A DNA stretch of 64,000 nt from Kluyvera georgiana ATCC 51603 (GTDB lineage Bacteria; Pseudomonadota; Gammaproteobacteria; Enterobacterales; Enterobacteriaceae), in NCBI RefSeq assembly GCF_001654985.1, contig NZ_LXEU01000039.1, positions 81,073-145,072 of the forward strand, given 5' to 3'. Shown in pieces: positions 8,613-18,943 of the stretch (position 1 is its first letter; each line of letters starts with the position of its first letter). A model generated the notes under the pieces. The model saw only the letters and a program-made list of their open reading frames with translations. It searched no databases and was not told the DNA's origin. A program made the position numbers and the translations under genes.

Positions 8613-9671
8613 GTGCGTCCGGATAAGTCACTCAGCCCGTTTGAAATACGCTTATATCGACACTATCGTACCGTGCACGGCGCGCGTATTGCGCTGGCCT
8701 TTGTCCTGACGTTTCTAATCGTCCGCCTGCTCGGCATTCCTGACGGTTCATGGCCGTTGATCACGCTGGTGGTGGTCATGGGGCCGATTTCGTTCTGGGG
8801 CAACGTGGTTCCGCGCGCCTTCCAGCGGATTGGCGGTACGGTACTTGGCTCCGCGCTGGGTCTGGTCGCCCTCAAGCTGGAACTTATCTCACTGCCGCTG
8901 ATGATTATCTGGTGCGCGGCGGCGATGTTCCTCTGCGGCTGGCTGGCGCTGGGTAAGAAACCGTATCAGGCGCTGCTGATTGGCATCACGCTGGGGGTGG
9001 TGGTCGGCGCGCCGCCGGGCGATATGACCACCGCGCTGTGGCGAAGCGGCGACGTCATTTTCGGCTGTCTGCTGGCGATGCTATTTACCGGTATCTGGCC
9101 GCAGCGGGCGTTTATCCACTGGCGTATCCAGATGGCCACCTTCGTTACCCAGTTTAACCGTATCTATCAGGCGGGCCTGTCGCCGAACCTGATTGAGCGG
9201 CCGAGGCTGGAAAAACACCTGCAAACGGTACTCAACGATGTGGTGAAAATGCGCGGCCTGATTACCCCGGCCAGCAAAGAAACGCACATTCACAAAGGCA
9301 TCTTTGAGGCGATCCAGACCGTGAGCCGCAATCTGGTGTGTATGCTGGAGCTGCAAATTAACGCCCACTGGGCGACCCGCCCAAGCCATCTGCTGATGCT
9401 CAACGCCCAGACGCTGCGCGAAACCCAGACCATGACGCAGCAAACGCTGCTCTCCATCGCCCACGCGCTGTACGAAGGTAATCCGCGCCCCATTAAGGCC
9501 AACAGCGAGAAGCTCAACGACATTGTCGCCGAACTGCGCCAGCTGGTGAACGACTACAAGGGCGATAACCTTTCGGAAACGCCGATTCATGGCTACGTCT
9601 GGCTGAGCATGGAACTGGCGCGTCAACTGGAGCTACTCTCCAGCCTGATGTGCCGCGCATTGCGTAAATAA
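8613..9671 (+). CDS. yeeA: Inner-membrane YccS/FUSC-family protein YeeA
   Basis: Encodes 352 residues from a GTG at 8613 (RPDKSLSPFEIRLYRHYR), chosen for its GGAGAG ribosome site and the identical length of E. coli YeeA; upstream in-frame extension runs into the dacD terminator. About six hydrophobic segments occupy residues 20-180, followed by a soluble helical C-terminal half (RPRLEKHLQTVLNDVVKMRG). The family resembles the aromatic-acid efflux FUSC proteins, but the role of YeeA is not established. Confidence 0.92.
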   Translation: MRPDKSLSPFEIRLYRHYRTVHGARIALAFVLTFLIVRLLGIPDGSWPLITLVVVMGPISFWGNVVPRAFQRIGGTVLGSALGLVALKLELISLPLMIIWCAAAMFLCGWLALGKKPYQALLIGITLGVVVGAPPGDMTTALWRSGDVIFGCLLAMLFTGIWPQRAFIHWRIQMATFVTQFNRIYQAGLSPNLIERPRLEKHLQTVLNDVVKMRGLITPASKETHIHKGIFEAIQTVSRNLVCMLELQINAHWATRPSHLLMLNAQTLRETQTMTQQTLLSIAHALYEGNPRPIKANSEKLNDIVAELRQLVNDYKGDNLSETPIHGYVWLSMELARQLELLSSLMCRALRK

Positions 9672-9872
9672 AAGGCAGATGCGCAGGGTTTTGCGTCTGG
9701 TTGTTTCGATTCAGCTGGATTTAGGGTTATGATGAACCCAAAGCAAAAATGATTGTTTGCCGCAACGGTGATACGCGAAGTCATACTGGTTGAAGGGGAT
9801 ATCAGTAATGTGTACCTTATCGTGTAGCCGTTGTTTTAACGAATCCGACTCTCAACTATCAGGGGTATAAAA

Positions 9873-10193
9873 ATGGAAACCACGAAACCTTCGTTTCAGG
9901 ACGTACTGGAGTTTGTACGTTTGTTCCGTCGTAAGAACAAACTGCAGCGCGAAATCCAGGACGTTGAGAAAAAGATCCGTGACAACCAGAAGCGTGTCCT
10001 GCTGCTGGACAACCTCAGCGACTACATCAAACCGGGCATGAGCGTTGAAGCTATTCAGGGCATTATTGCCAGCATGAAAGGCGACTATGAAGATCGCGTT
10101 GATGACTACATCATCAAAAATGCTGAACTGTCTAAAGAACGCCGCGACATCTCTAAGAAACTCAAAGTGATGGGCGAGCAGAAAGGCGAGTAA
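9873..10193 (+). CDS. yeeX: UPF0265 family protein YeeX
   Basis: Encodes 106 residues, nearly identical to E. coli YeeX until the last few residues. It is highly charged and predicted to be a helical hairpin or coiled coil ([17 protein letters not shown]). Its function is unknown. A GC-rich hairpin at about 10205-10226 (GGTGGCGGC / GCCGTCACC) may end the transcript. Confidence 0.92.
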   Translation: METTKPSFQDVLEFVRLFRRKNKLQREIQDVEKKIRDNQKRVLLLDNLSDYIKPGMSVEAIQGIIASMKGDYEDRVDDYIIKNAELSKERRDISKKLKVMGEQKGE

Positions 10194-10391
10194 CCGTCAT
10201 TCTCGGGTGGCGGCGCTGCCGTCACCTGGTCAATTCCGTTTTTCCTTTCTTCCTACCGCCACAACCTCAGTGACATCGCGAGCAATGCGGAGTATAAAGC
10301 TCTGTGTTTGATATATTAGCCACAGTGATGTGGGAACATATTGATATCAAAGGATCTCGCTAACCATGCTGCAACATCAGGAAGCGCAATC

Positions 10392-10934
10392 ATGATGCTG
10401 GTGACCGGCGGCGCACGCAGCGGCAAGAGCCGCCACGCTGAATCGTTACTCAGCCAGTATCCTCAGGTTTGCTATATCGCCACCTCGCAGATTTTCGACG
10501 CCGAGATGGCCGAGCGTATTCAACATCATCGGGACAGTCGCCCCGCGCACTGGCGCACCGAAGAACGCTGGCAACATCTTGCCGACATTATTACCCCCCA
10601 CAACGATCCCAACGAAGCCATCTTACTGGAATGCATCACAACGCTGGTGACCAACATTCTCTTTGCCTCGGGCAACCCGGACGAGATTGAGCGATGGGAC
10701 TTCGACGCGCTGGAACGCGAAGTTAACGCCGAAATCGACGCGCTGATAGCGGCTTGTCGAGCCTGCCCGTCGCCGGTGGTGCTGGTCACCAATGAAGTGG
10801 GGATGGGCATCGTGCCCGAGAATCGTCTGGCCCGGCATTTCCGCGATATTGCCGGGCGCGTGAACCAAAAGCTGGCGCAGGCGGCGGATGACGTCTGGCT
10901 GGTGGTATCAGGGATTGGAGTCAAAATAAAATGA
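10392..10934 (+). CDS. cobU: Adenosylcobinamide kinase / GTP:adenosylcobinamide-phosphate guanylyltransferase
   Basis: Encodes 180 residues from the ATG at 10392, behind an AGGAAG ribosome site; the extension to 10341 lacks support. CobU phosphorylates adenosylcobinamide and adds GMP, the first nucleotide-loop steps of cobalamin assembly. The P-loop is [12 protein letters not shown] near residue 6, and EVGMGIVP near residue 137 is also characteristic. The gene overlaps cobS by 4 bases (ATGA), forming the cobUST operon. Confidence 0.95.
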   Translation: MMLVTGGARSGKSRHAESLLSQYPQVCYIATSQIFDAEMAERIQHHRDSRPAHWRTEERWQHLADIITPHNDPNEAILLECITTLVTNILFASGNPDEIERWDFDALEREVNAEIDALIAACRACPSPVVLVTNEVGMGIVPENRLARHFRDIAGRVNQKLAQAADDVWLVVSGIGVKIK

Positions 10935-11671
10935 GCCGACTGTTTTTCGCCACACTTTCGTTTATGAGCCGTCTGCCGGTGCCGCAGCGCTGGTCGCAGG
11001 GGCTGGATTTAGACCGCTACGTCAGCGGCGTGATCACCTTTCCGTTTATTGGCTTGCTGCTCGGGGCGCTGAGCGGCCTGGTATTTATCATCGTTCAGGC
11101 CTGGTGCGGGATCCCGCTGGCGGCGTTCTTTGCGGTACTGGCGCTGGCGCTGCTGACCGGGGGCTTCCATCTGGATGGGCTGGCAGATACCTGCGACGGT
11201 ATTTTCTCTGCTCGCCGCCGTGAAAAGATGCTGGAAATTATGCGCGACAGCCGTCTCGGTACGCACGGCGGCCTGGCGCTGATCTTCGTCCTGCTGGCGA
11301 AAGTGCTGGCCGTCAGCGAACTGGCGCTACGCGACACGCCGATGCTGGCCGCCATTGCTGGCGCCTGTATTGCCGGGCGCGCGGGGTCGGTGCTGATGAT
11401 GTACCGCCACCGCTATGCGCGGGAAGAGGGGCTGGGCAATCTGTTTATCGGCAAAATCAGCTTCCGCCAGACCTGGGTTACGCTGGTTATCGGCGGCGCA
11501 CTGGTTACCGCCATGCTGGGTATGCATGGCCTGCGTGCGTTGCTGGTGGCGTTTATTGGCGTCTTTATTTTAGGCCTGTTGCTGAAACGCACGCTCGGTG
11601 GACAAACCGGCGATACGCTGGGGGCGGCAATTGAGCTAGGCGAAGTGATTTTCTTGCTGGCGCTACTGTAA
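10931..11671 (+). CDS. cobS: Adenosylcobinamide-GDP ribazoletransferase (cobalamin synthase)
   Basis: Encodes 246 residues. CobS joins adenosylcobinamide-GDP to alpha-ribazole(-phosphate) to give adenosylcobalamin(-phosphate) and is a polytopic inner-membrane protein. The family motif [14 protein letters not shown] near residue 78 and RDSRLGTHG near 103 supply the acidic metal-binding residues. About six to seven hydrophobic segments are visible. Its start overlaps the cobU stop, and cobT follows after 30 bases. Confidence 0.95.
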   Translation: MSRLFFATLSFMSRLPVPQRWSQGLDLDRYVSGVITFPFIGLLLGALSGLVFIIVQAWCGIPLAAFFAVLALALLTGGFHLDGLADTCDGIFSARRREKMLEIMRDSRLGTHGGLALIFVLLAKVLAVSELALRDTPMLAAIAGACIAGRAGSVLMMYRHRYAREEGLGNLFIGKISFRQTWVTLVIGGALVTAMLGMHGLRALLVAFIGVFILGLLLKRTLGGQTGDTLGAAIELGEVIFLLALL

Positions 11672-11701
11672 GCCAGCGTTTAACGGGGTAAATAATAAAA
11701 T

Positions 11702-12754
11702 ATGCAAACACTGGCTTCATTATTAGCGGCGATTCCTGACGTCGATAACGTCGCGATGGCACAAGCACAGCAACATATTGATGGGCTGCTGAAACCCACC
11801 GGCAGCCTGGGGCGTCTGGAGTCTTTGGCGGTGCAGTTGGCCGGTATGCCGGGGCTGCACGGTACGCCGCAGGTGGCGAAGAAAGCCATCCTCGTAATGT
11901 GCGCTGACCACGGCGTCTGGCATGAAGGGGTCGCGGTCTCTCCTCAGATTGTCACGGCAATTCAGGCGGCAAATATGACTCGCCACAATACCGGCGTCTG
12001 CGTGATGGCGGCACAGGTCGGTGCCGACGTACACGTGATGGATGTCGGCATTGATGCCGATCCGATTCCCGGCCTTATTGATATGAAGGTCGCGCGCAGC
12101 AGCGGCAATATTGCGCAGGGTCCGGCGATGAGTGCCGAGCAGGCGCAGTCGGTACTGATGTCGACCATCAATTATACGCGCCAATTGGCAGAGCAGGGCG
12201 TGACGCTGTTTGGCGTGGGCGAGTTGGGCATGGCGAATACTACCCCGGCAGCGGCGATGGTGAGCGTGCTCACCGACAGCGAGCCGGAAGCGGTGGTAGG
12301 CGTAGGCGCAAACCTGCCGCAGACGCAGCTGGGGCATAAAGTTGAGGTCGTTCGCCGCGCTATCGCTGTGAATCAGCCGAACGCCGACGATGGTCTTGAC
12401 GTGCTGACGAAAGTAGGCGGCTATGACCTGCTGGGAATGACCGGCGTGATGCTCGGCGCCGCGTCCTGTGGCCTGCCGGTGGTGCTGGATGGTTTCTTGT
12501 CCTACGCGTCGGCGCTGGCCGCCTGTCGGATTGCGCCTGGCGTGAAGCCATATCTGATCCCTTCGCACTTCTCCGCCGAGAAGGGCGCGCGCATCGCGCT
12601 CGCGCATCTGGAGCTTGAGCCGTATCTGCACATGGAGATGCGTCTTGGTGAAGGCAGCGGCGCGGCGATGGCGATGCATATCGTGGAATCGGCTTGCGCC
12701 ATGTACAACCGCATGGGCACGTTGGCGGGCAGCAATATCGTCCTGCCGGTATAA
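11702..12754 (+). CDS. cobT: Nicotinate-nucleotide--dimethylbenzimidazole phosphoribosyltransferase
   Basis: Encodes 350 residues. CobT makes alpha-ribazole phosphate from dimethylbenzimidazole and nicotinate mononucleotide, providing the lower ligand for CobS. The conserved [10 protein letters not shown] segment is near residue 31, and the catalytic glutamate is in [10 protein letters not shown] near residue 315. It is the last gene of cobUST. No cbi genes and no cobalamin riboswitch are seen here, so this locus serves cobinamide salvage unless cbi genes lie elsewhere. Confidence 0.96.
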   Translation: MQTLASLLAAIPDVDNVAMAQAQQHIDGLLKPTGSLGRLESLAVQLAGMPGLHGTPQVAKKAILVMCADHGVWHEGVAVSPQIVTAIQAANMTRHNTGVCVMAAQVGADVHVMDVGIDADPIPGLIDMKVARSSGNIAQGPAMSAEQAQSVLMSTINYTRQLAEQGVTLFGVGELGMANTTPAAAMVSVLTDSEPEAVVGVGANLPQTQLGHKVEVVRRAIAVNQPNADDGLDVLTKVGGYDLLGMTGVMLGAASCGLPVVLDGFLSYASALAACRIAPGVKPYLIPSHFSAEKGARIALAHLELEPYLHMEMRLGEGSGAAMAMHIVESACAMYNRMGTLAGSNIVLPV

Positions 12755-12759
12755 GGTTC

Positions 12760-13650
12760 TTACTTCGCTAACATTTGGCGAAGTAACCATTCCCGCAGCG
12801 TCACAATATCCCGGCGCTGCGCGGTTTCTTCGGTCGCCACCAGATAGTAGTTTGCGCCGGGCAACGTCATGTTGAACGGCGCCGTCAGCACGCCACGTTG
12901 TAACAAATCTCTCGCCAGCAACTCACTGGCAATCACCACCCCTTGGCCCGCGACTGCCGCCTGTAGCGCATGCGTCTCATCGCTAAAGGTCAATCCAGCA
13001 TGGATATTTAAGCCCGCAGGTCCGTAGCGCTGTTGCCAGTGTTCCCAACTGGGTTCATCGGCGGGGACGCGGCGGTTTTCGACGTGGAACAGCGTGACTG
13101 ACTGTAAATCCTCCGGCTGGCGTATGTTCAGTGTCGGGCTGGCGACGACGATAAAGCGATCGGTATACAGCAGCGTGCAGTGCAGCGCCGCTTCCGGCGT
13201 CTCGCGATAGCGGATCGCGACGTCTACGCTGCGCTGGCTGAGATCGACCCGCTCGACGCTAGTGTGCAGGCGGAGATCGATAGCCGGAAATTCCGCTTTA
13301 AAGTCAGCCAGCCTCGGAACCAGCCAGTGGGTAAGGAAATTGGAGGTGGTGGTCACCGTGAGCGCCGGCGGTTGCTGGGCGCGAAGCACCTGTACTGTCG
13401 CCTCTTCCAGCGCGGCAAACGCGCGTTGAGTTCCTGCATAAAGCACTCTTCCGCTTTCCGTCAGGCTCATACCCTGCGCGCTGCGCTCGCAGACCCTGCA
13501 CCCAAGCACTGACTCCAGTAGTTTGATTTGATGGCTGACTGCCGTGGCGCTCACACCCAGCGTGTCGGCGGCCCGTTTAAAGCTCTGGCTTTCGGCGACT
13601 GCGTGGAACGCCCGCAGCGCGCCAAGCGGCGGGAGGCGTATTTTCTTCAT
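12760..13650 (-). CDS. LysR-family transcriptional regulator, GcvA-like
   Basis: Encodes 296 residues. The N-terminal winged helix-turn-helix (LGALRAFHAVAESQSFKRAA ... VSATAVSHQIKLLE) is typical of the GcvA/AmpR branch of LysR regulators, followed by a linker helix and a periplasmic-binding-like effector domain (residues 90-290). It converges on cobT with a 5-base gap and is transcribed away from the small membrane-protein gene at 13775. That divergent layout suggests it controls the membrane protein. The effector is unknown. Confidence 0.88.
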   Translation of the reverse strand: MKKIRLPPLGALRAFHAVAESQSFKRAADTLGVSATAVSHQIKLLESVLGCRVCERSAQGMSLTESGRVLYAGTQRAFAALEEATVQVLRAQQPPALTVTTTSNFLTHWLVPRLADFKAEFPAIDLRLHTSVERVDLSQRSVDVAIRYRETPEAALHCTLLYTDRFIVVASPTLNIRQPEDLQSVTLFHVENRRVPADEPSWEHWQQRYGPAGLNIHAGLTFSDETHALQAAVAGQGVVIASELLARDLLQRGVLTAPFNMTLPGANYYLVATEETAQRRDIVTLREWLLRQMLAK

Positions 13651-13774
13651 ACCTGAGTTTTTCTCATCTATAGCTGAAAACTATGCGTTTGTTTAAGCCA
13701 TTATATAGGGCGTAGGCTACCCGGCATGTAAAGCGAGAAATGAATTATTCTCATGATGATGTCGGGAGTCGAAA

Positions 13775-14293
13775 ATGAGTACAGAGATACACAACGTGAC
13801 GTTGCCGAGCGAAGAGAGTGCGGTACGCGCCATTGCGCTAGGTTGCGGGACGGCGGCGGCGGGCCTGTTGCTGAGAATGGCGACAATGGTTGGGGTGGGA
13901 ATCAGCATGATCTTGTTGGCCGCATTGGCTGTGAGCATCGGTCTGGGGGGCATATTGGCACGTCAGCGGGGGATAGCGCGTCACGGCTTTCTACTGGCCG
14001 CCGCGGGCTGGTTGCTGGTGCTGCTGACAATTCTGAACGGTCATATAGGAAACGTGCTGTTACCCGGTATTCTCATCGGCGGTGTGGGGCTGGGACTGGC
14101 TCACGGCCGGTACCTTGTTGAGAAACGAATGGGCACGACGATAAGTTGCGTTGCAGCGGTGACGGCCGTTTTACTGATTCAGGCTTGTGCTGCACCGGGA
14201 TTGATGGGGTACGTCTTTGCTTTTGCGTTACCCATCGATCTCGCCTTACTGGGGGCGCTACTGGTCCGGATTGCGGAACAGGAAAGGCGTTGA
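13775..14293 (+). CDS. Small polytopic membrane protein, unrecognised
   Basis: Encodes 172 residues with about five hydrophobic segments (for example ISMILLAALAVSIGLGGIL and GWLLVLLTILNG) and a short basic C-terminus. I do not recognise the family. It is divergent from the LysR gene at 13650, with 124 bases between them, so it is a candidate target of that regulator. It ends just before a bidirectional terminator and the first tRNA-Asn gene. Confidence 0.75.
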   Translation: MSTEIHNVTLPSEESAVRAIALGCGTAAAGLLLRMATMVGVGISMILLAALAVSIGLGGILARQRGIARHGFLLAAAGWLLVLLTILNGHIGNVLLPGILIGGVGLGLAHGRYLVEKRMGTTISCVAAVTAVLLIQACAAPGLMGYVFAFALPIDLALLGALLVRIAEQERR

Positions 14294-14299
14294 AAGCAA

Positions 14300-14332
14300 A
14301 AATCCCGCTTAAGTTTCCTTAAGCGGGATTTT
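14300..14332. terminator. Bidirectional terminator between membrane gene and tRNA-Asn
   Basis: A 14-bp stem (AAATCCCGCTTAAG and its complement) is flanked by A and T runs. It can end the membrane-protein gene on + and the tRNA-Asn transcript on -. Confidence 0.88.
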
Positions 14333-14338
14333 AAAATG

Positions 14339-14414
14339 TGGCTCCTCTGACTGGACTCGAACCAGTGACATACGGATTAACAGTCCGCCGTTCTACCGAC
14401 TGAACTACAGAGGA
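14339..14414 (-). tRNA. tRNA-Asn(GTT), copy 1
   Basis: A 76-nt gene with CCA encoded. The minus strand reads TCCTCTGTAGTTCAGTCGGT at the 5' end, anticodon GTT in CTGTTAATC, the T-loop GGTTCGAGTCC, and ends GCCA. It is identical to the copies at 16183, 22327 and 49486. Confidence 0.98.
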
Positions 14415-14432
14415 ATCGTGTGAACGAGGCGC

Positions 14433-14461
14433 ATATTATCGGGGTACCCCGTGGTTGTCAA
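14433..14461 (-). promoter_or_regulatory. Promoter of tRNA-Asn copy 1
   Basis: On the minus strand TTGACA (14456-14461) and TAATAT (14433-14438) have 17-base spacing, followed by a GCGCC-type discriminator typical of stringently controlled stable RNA promoters. Confidence 0.85.
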
Positions 14462-14554
14462 AGCCTGATTTGCAGAAAATAAATCGTTTGCTGATTAAAT
14501 CTGCAATCAGGCTGAAAACTGACGTTTATTGCCGATTTTACCCGCAACCCACCC

Positions 14555-16060
14555 TCAGGCGGCGTCTTCTTTTTTCGCTGGCGCATATTTCCACGCCCAA
14601 CGCCCGGTAACCAGACGACGATAAAACAGCGTGGCACGTGCCGCCCAATCGAGGAACATCCCCATCCAGACGCCAACGACACCCCAACCGAGCAGGATAC
14701 CCAGCACGTAACCCACGACCACTCGGCAGCCCCACATGCTCAGCATGGAGACCCACATGGCGAAGCGCACGTCGCGTGCCCCTTTAAAGCCCGCAGGCAG
14801 CACCCAGGAAGCCGCCCAAATCGGCATAAAGGCAGCGTTCATCCACAGCAGGATTTTCACCACCTCTTTGACATCCTCTTCATGGGTGTAGAACGACGCA
14901 AACAGCCCGGCAAACGGTGCCGTCCCCCACGCAATCACGGTAAGTACAATGGTCGACATCCAGAAGACGTGGCGCAGCTGACGTTCCGCCTGCGCGAGCT
15001 GACCGGTACCAAGCCGTTTACCGGTGATAATAGTCGATGCCGATCCCAGGGCGTTACCCGGTAGGTTAATCAGTGCCGCCACCGAGAAGGCAATAAAATT
15101 ACCGGCAATGACATCAGTCCCCATCCCGGCAACAAACATCTGGGTCAGCAGTTTACCCCCGTTAAACAACACCGATTCAACGCTAGCCGGGATCCCAATC
15201 CCCATCACTTCCCAGATAATCGCGAAATTCAGTGGTTTAAAGTAGCTTTTAAGCGGAATGCGCAGAGCCGGATTGAAGCCAACCATCAGCACAATGATGA
15301 TCATCACCGCGCCGATGTAGCGTGAAATGGTCAGCCCGAGACCCGCCCCGGCAAAACCAAGACCGTCCCAGCCGAAAGCGCCGTAAATCAGCACGCTGCT
15401 AATCAGAATGTTAAGAATATTCATCCCGCCGTTAATCATCAGCGGGATCTTCGTATTCCCGGCACCACGCAGTGCGCCGCTGCCAATCAGCGCAATCGCG
15501 GCGGCCGGGTAGCTCAGAACGGTCAGCTCGAGATAGGTCAGCGCCAGCGCCTTGACTTCGGGCGTCGCGTCACCGGCCACGATATTAATAATTCCGGCAC
15601 CAAAATAGTGAATGACCGCCGCCAGTATCGCCGCGAAGAGGGTCATGATCACCAGCGACTGTCGCGCCGCCGCACGCGCCTTGCGACGGTCCCGCTTGCC
15701 GAGACTAAACGCCACCACCACCGTTGTCCCAAGGTCAATCGCGGCGAAGAAGGCCATAATCACCATATTGAAGCTATCGGCCAGGCCTACGCCCGCCATC
15801 GCCTCTTTTCCCAGCCAGCTCACGAGGAAAGTACTCAGCACCCCCATCAGCAAAACGCAGGTATTTTCCAGAAAAATGGGTACAGCAAGGGGGGTGATTT
15901 CACGCCAGAAGAGAACTCGATAACTTTTGCGTTTTTGATACCAGGGCGTACGCGAGACGGCCTGGCGAAGCACGGCGGTGACGTTCAAAATGGACCTTAG
16001 ATCTGAAAGTTGAAACTCCATTTCAAATGATGAGGGAGAATCACCGATCCTGCAAAACAT
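14555..16060 (-). CDS. yeeO: MATE-family efflux protein YeeO
   Basis: Encodes 501 residues from the ATG at 16060 (AAGGA ribosome site); a second in-frame ATG at 16021 is also plausible. Twelve hydrophobic segments and the MATE signatures (GVGLADSFNMVIMAFFAAID, TKIPLMINGGMNILN) match E. coli YeeO, an exporter of FMN/FAD and dipeptides. It lies between two inverted tRNA-Asn genes, as in E. coli (asnW/asnU side). The N-terminus is longer than in most MATE proteins. Confidence 0.92.
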   Translation of the reverse strand: MFCRIGDSPSSFEMEFQLSDLRSILNVTAVLRQAVSRTPWYQKRKSYRVLFWREITPLAVPIFLENTCVLLMGVLSTFLVSWLGKEAMAGVGLADSFNMVIMAFFAAIDLGTTVVVAFSLGKRDRRKARAAARQSLVIMTLFAAILAAVIHYFGAGIINIVAGDATPEVKALALTYLELTVLSYPAAAIALIGSGALRGAGNTKIPLMINGGMNILNILISSVLIYGAFGWDGLGFAGAGLGLTISRYIGAVMIIIVLMVGFNPALRIPLKSYFKPLNFAIIWEVMGIGIPASVESVLFNGGKLLTQMFVAGMGTDVIAGNFIAFSVAALINLPGNALGSASTIITGKRLGTGQLAQAERQLRHVFWMSTIVLTVIAWGTAPFAGLFASFYTHEEDVKEVVKILLWMNAAFMPIWAASWVLPAGFKGARDVRFAMWVSMLSMWGCRVVVGYVLGILLGWGVVGVWMGMFLDWAARATLFYRRLVTGRWAWKYAPAKKEDAA

Positions 16061-16138
16061 TTTTCCTTAATTTTTGTCTGGAATGGCGACAAATTGTTGA
16101 TGGAATAGGCAACTGCACCACAAAGCGCTAATTGGGGT

Positions 16139-16166
16139 TTGACAAAAGTTTTTTCGCCGCTAAGAT
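16139..16166 (+). promoter_or_regulatory. Promoter of tRNA-Asn copy 2
   Basis: TTGACA (16139-16144) and TAAGAT (16161-16166) with 16-base spacing, 16 bases before the mature tRNA 5' end. Confidence 0.82.
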
Positions 16167-16182
16167 ACGACTCCACAACGAT

Positions 16183-16258
16183 TCCTCTGTAGTTCAGTCG
16201 GTAGAACGGCGGACTGTTAATCCGTATGTCACTGGTTCGAGTCCAGTCAGAGGAGCCA
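16183..16258 (+). tRNA. tRNA-Asn(GTT), copy 2
   Basis: A 76-nt tRNA on the plus strand, identical to copy 1, with anticodon GTT and encoded CCA. It is inverted relative to the other three copies. Confidence 0.98.
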
Positions 16259-16265
16259 AATTTAG

Positions 16266-16290
16266 AAAAGCCTGCTTTCGAGCAGGCTTT
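16266..16290 (+). terminator. tRNA-Asn copy 2 terminator
   Basis: AAAAGCCTGCT / AGCAGGCTTT stem with a TTCG loop and downstream T-rich run. Confidence 0.88.
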
Positions 16291-16348
16291 CTGCTTTTCT
16301 GCGTTCAGCCACTTCCTCGACATCGCCATGGCGAGCCGAGGAAAGGGG

Positions 16349-17797
16349 TTAACGGAACGGCGGTTCGTTGAAGGTGCGTAACTTACGTGAGTGCAGGCGG
16401 TCGCCCTCAGCACGCAGCAGGTCGATGGCGCGAATGCCAATCTGCAGGTGCTCTGAAATCGCCCCTTCATAGAAGCGGTTAGCCTGACCGGGCAGTTTTA
16501 TCTCTCCGTGCAGCGGCTTGTCCGACACGCACAGCAGCGTGCCGTAGGGGACGCGGAAACGGTAGCCCTGTGCGGCGATCGTCGCGCTTTCCATATCAAT
16601 GGCCACCGCCCGGCTAAGGTTAAAGCGCAGTGCGGATGCCGAATAACGCAATTCCCAGTTGCGGTCGTCGGTCGTCACTACCGTGCCGGTACGTAATCGC
16701 TGTTTGACTTCCTCTCCCGGCATGCCGCTAACCTGCTTGGTGGCATCGTACAGGGCGCGCTGTACCTCGGCGATACTTGGGATCGGAATATCCGGGGGCA
16801 GCACGGCGTTGAGTACGTGGTCGTCGCGCAGGTAGGCATGCGCCAGCACGTAGTCGCCAATCGACTGACTCTCGCGCAGGCCGCCGCAGTGACCAATCAT
16901 CAGCCACACGTCCGGACGCAATACCGCCAGATGGTCGCAGATATTTTTGGCGTTGGACGGGCCGACGCCAATATTAATCAACGTAATTCCCTGACCGTCT
17001 TTAGTGAGCAAATGCCAGGCCGGCATCTGGTGCTTTTTCCACGCCAGATCGGAAATCGCTTCCTCCGGCGCTTCGGTATCGGCGGTGATCCAGATTCCGC
17101 CCGCGCAGGAAAGCGATACATATGGGCTGTCAGGATCGAGGATCTGACTGCAACCCCAGCGCACGAATTCATCAACGTAGCGGGTGTAGTTGGTGAACAG
17201 CACGAACGGCTGGAAGTGCTCGACCGGTGTGCCGGTGTAGTGACGCAGGCGCGCCAGCGAGAAGTCGACGCGGCGGGCATCAAAATGCGACAGCGGATAG
17301 AACTCAGTGGCATGGGTTAAGCCATCCGCCGTTTCATCGCCAATTTGCGACAGCTCGGTCGTCGGGAAGAAGCGCGTGAGATCGGCGCTCATGGAGCGAT
17401 CGAGATTGAGGCCGTCTATCACATACGGATAGGGGATCTCGTGCTGTGACAGGCTGACTTCAATATGGGCGTCGTAATCTTCATATAGCAGCGACAACTG
17501 CTCCAACAGGTAGCTGCGGAACAGCGTCGGGTGGGTGATGGTGGTCGTGTAGCAGCCGGAGTGGGTAAAACGGCCAAACGCACGGGTTTTCTGCGCTTTG
17601 TGCGCGCAGCCGCTCCAGGAGACCGAGAGCTGGGGATAGACAAATAATCCGTTGGCCCGCGCTTCAGCGCCAGGCAGTGATCGATCCTCTATAAACAGAC
17701 GGATGGCGTCACGTAATGCATTTACCGATTGATCGTACAGCGCCTGGAGTTGATCCAGCGCCTGCTCAGGGGTCAGACTCACGCCCGTGTTACTCAT
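16349..17797 (-). CDS. amn: AMP nucleosidase
   Basis: Encodes 482 residues, the E. coli Amn length. Amn hydrolyses AMP to adenine and ribose 5-phosphate. The N-terminal regulatory domain (residues 1-170) is followed by a nucleoside-phosphorylase-like catalytic domain containing LINIGVGPSNAKNICDHLA near residue 290, IGHCGGLR near 315 and VAIDMESATIAAQGYRF near 425. It is a single gene convergent with the tRNA-Asn copy 2 terminator. Confidence 0.96.
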   Translation of the reverse strand: MSNTGVSLTPEQALDQLQALYDQSVNALRDAIRLFIEDRSLPGAEARANGLFVYPQLSVSWSGCAHKAQKTRAFGRFTHSGCYTTTITHPTLFRSYLLEQLSLLYEDYDAHIEVSLSQHEIPYPYVIDGLNLDRSMSADLTRFFPTTELSQIGDETADGLTHATEFYPLSHFDARRVDFSLARLRHYTGTPVEHFQPFVLFTNYTRYVDEFVRWGCSQILDPDSPYVSLSCAGGIWITADTEAPEEAISDLAWKKHQMPAWHLLTKDGQGITLINIGVGPSNAKNICDHLAVLRPDVWLMIGHCGGLRESQSIGDYVLAHAYLRDDHVLNAVLPPDIPIPSIAEVQRALYDATKQVSGMPGEEVKQRLRTGTVVTTDDRNWELRYSASALRFNLSRAVAIDMESATIAAQGYRFRVPYGTLLCVSDKPLHGEIKLPGQANRFYEGAISEHLQIGIRAIDLLRAEGDRLHSRKLRTFNEPPFR

Positions 17798-17990
17798 CGT
17801 TCGCTCCTTGTGTCAGGTCTGCAGCTTTCCCGATAGTATGTCAGCGGATGATGAAACAAAAGCGCTAGCCGGCTTCCTTATAACAACTGATTAACATTTA
17901 ACCATATTCTTCATGCTCAAAGGGAATAGCAGCGCGGTGGGCGAAAAAAGCTATAATTAACCGATATCTGCCGTGAATGAGGAAAGGGAA

Positions 17991-18923
17991 ATGGGACCTC
18001 GTGTAAAACTCTGGTGTGCGTTAATTCTGACAGCGGCTAGCCACAGCGCGCTGGCCGTCACTTACCCGCTTCCGCCGGAGGGAAGCCGTTTGGTCGGCAG
18101 TACGCTGAACATCACCGTGCCAGAGAATAACCGGTTGCCGCTGGAGGCGTTCGCCGCCCAGTACGGGCAAGGGCTGAGCAACATGCTGGAAGCTAACCCG
18201 GGCGTGGACGTATTTCTGCCGAAATCGGGATCCTCGCTGGTGATCCCACAGCAGCTGATTTTACCGAACACTGTACGGCAGGGGATCGTAGTGAACGTTG
18301 CCGAAATGCGGCTTTATTATTATCCACCGGGCAGCAATACCGTTGAAGTATTGCCGATCGGCATTGGTCAGGCTGGACGTGAAACGCCGCGAAACTGGGT
18401 GACGGCGGTTGAACGTAAACAGGAGGGGCCGACCTGGACGCCAACGGCGAATACCCGTCGCGAATATGCGAAGCGCGGCGAAAGCCTGCCCGCTTTTGTG
18501 CCTGCCGGGCCGGATAACCCAATGGGGTTGTATGCCATCTATATTGGGCGGCTTTATGCCATTCATGGCACCAATGCGAATTTCGGTATTGGCCTGCGCG
18601 TGAGTCAGGGCTGTATCCGCCTGCGCAACGACGATATTAAATACCTGTTTGATAACGTGCCGGTGGGAACGCGGGTACAGATTATCGATCAGCCGGTGAA
18701 ATACACCGCCGAGCCGGACGGCAGTCGTTGGGTTGAGGTGCACGAGCCGTTATCGCGCAACCGCACAGAATACGAATCGGATAACAAAGTTCCGTTGCCA
18801 ATGACGCCTGCTCTGCGTAGTTTTACTGAAGGGCAGGGGGTTGATGTGAATCGCGCAAGATCGGTACTGGAGCGTCGCTCGGGGATGCCGGTGAATATTA
18901 GCGTCTCGCACAACACCCTTTAA
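17991..18923 (+). CDS. ldtA: L,D-transpeptidase LdtA (ErfK)
   Basis: Encodes 310 residues from the ATG at 17991 behind AGGAAAGGGA; length matches E. coli ErfK. A signal peptide (ends SHSALA near residue 23) is followed by a LysM-like segment ([15 protein letters not shown]) and the YkuD catalytic domain, with the catalytic motif [11 protein letters not shown] ... [11 protein letters not shown] around residues 195-215; the cysteine is in SQGC. LdtA attaches Braun lipoprotein to peptidoglycan in the periplasm. A terminator follows at 18944. Confidence 0.95.
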   Translation: MGPRVKLWCALILTAASHSALAVTYPLPPEGSRLVGSTLNITVPENNRLPLEAFAAQYGQGLSNMLEANPGVDVFLPKSGSSLVIPQQLILPNTVRQGIVVNVAEMRLYYYPPGSNTVEVLPIGIGQAGRETPRNWVTAVERKQEGPTWTPTANTRREYAKRGESLPAFVPAGPDNPMGLYAIYIGRLYAIHGTNANFGIGLRVSQGCIRLRNDDIKYLFDNVPVGTRVQIIDQPVKYTAEPDGSRWVEVHEPLSRNRTEYESDNKVPLPMTPALRSFTEGQGVDVNRARSVLERRSGMPVNISVSHNTL

Positions 18924-18943
18924 ATTGCACAATGCAGATTGCC

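Noticed and set aside
10194..10391. Possible cobalamin riboswitch upstream of cobU
   Set aside because: No B12-box-like sequence was found in the 200 bases before cobU.
15997..16470. Minus-strand open frame of 157 codons over tRNA-Asn copy 2
   Set aside because: It runs antisense through a tRNA gene and its terminator; no ribosome site or family similarity.
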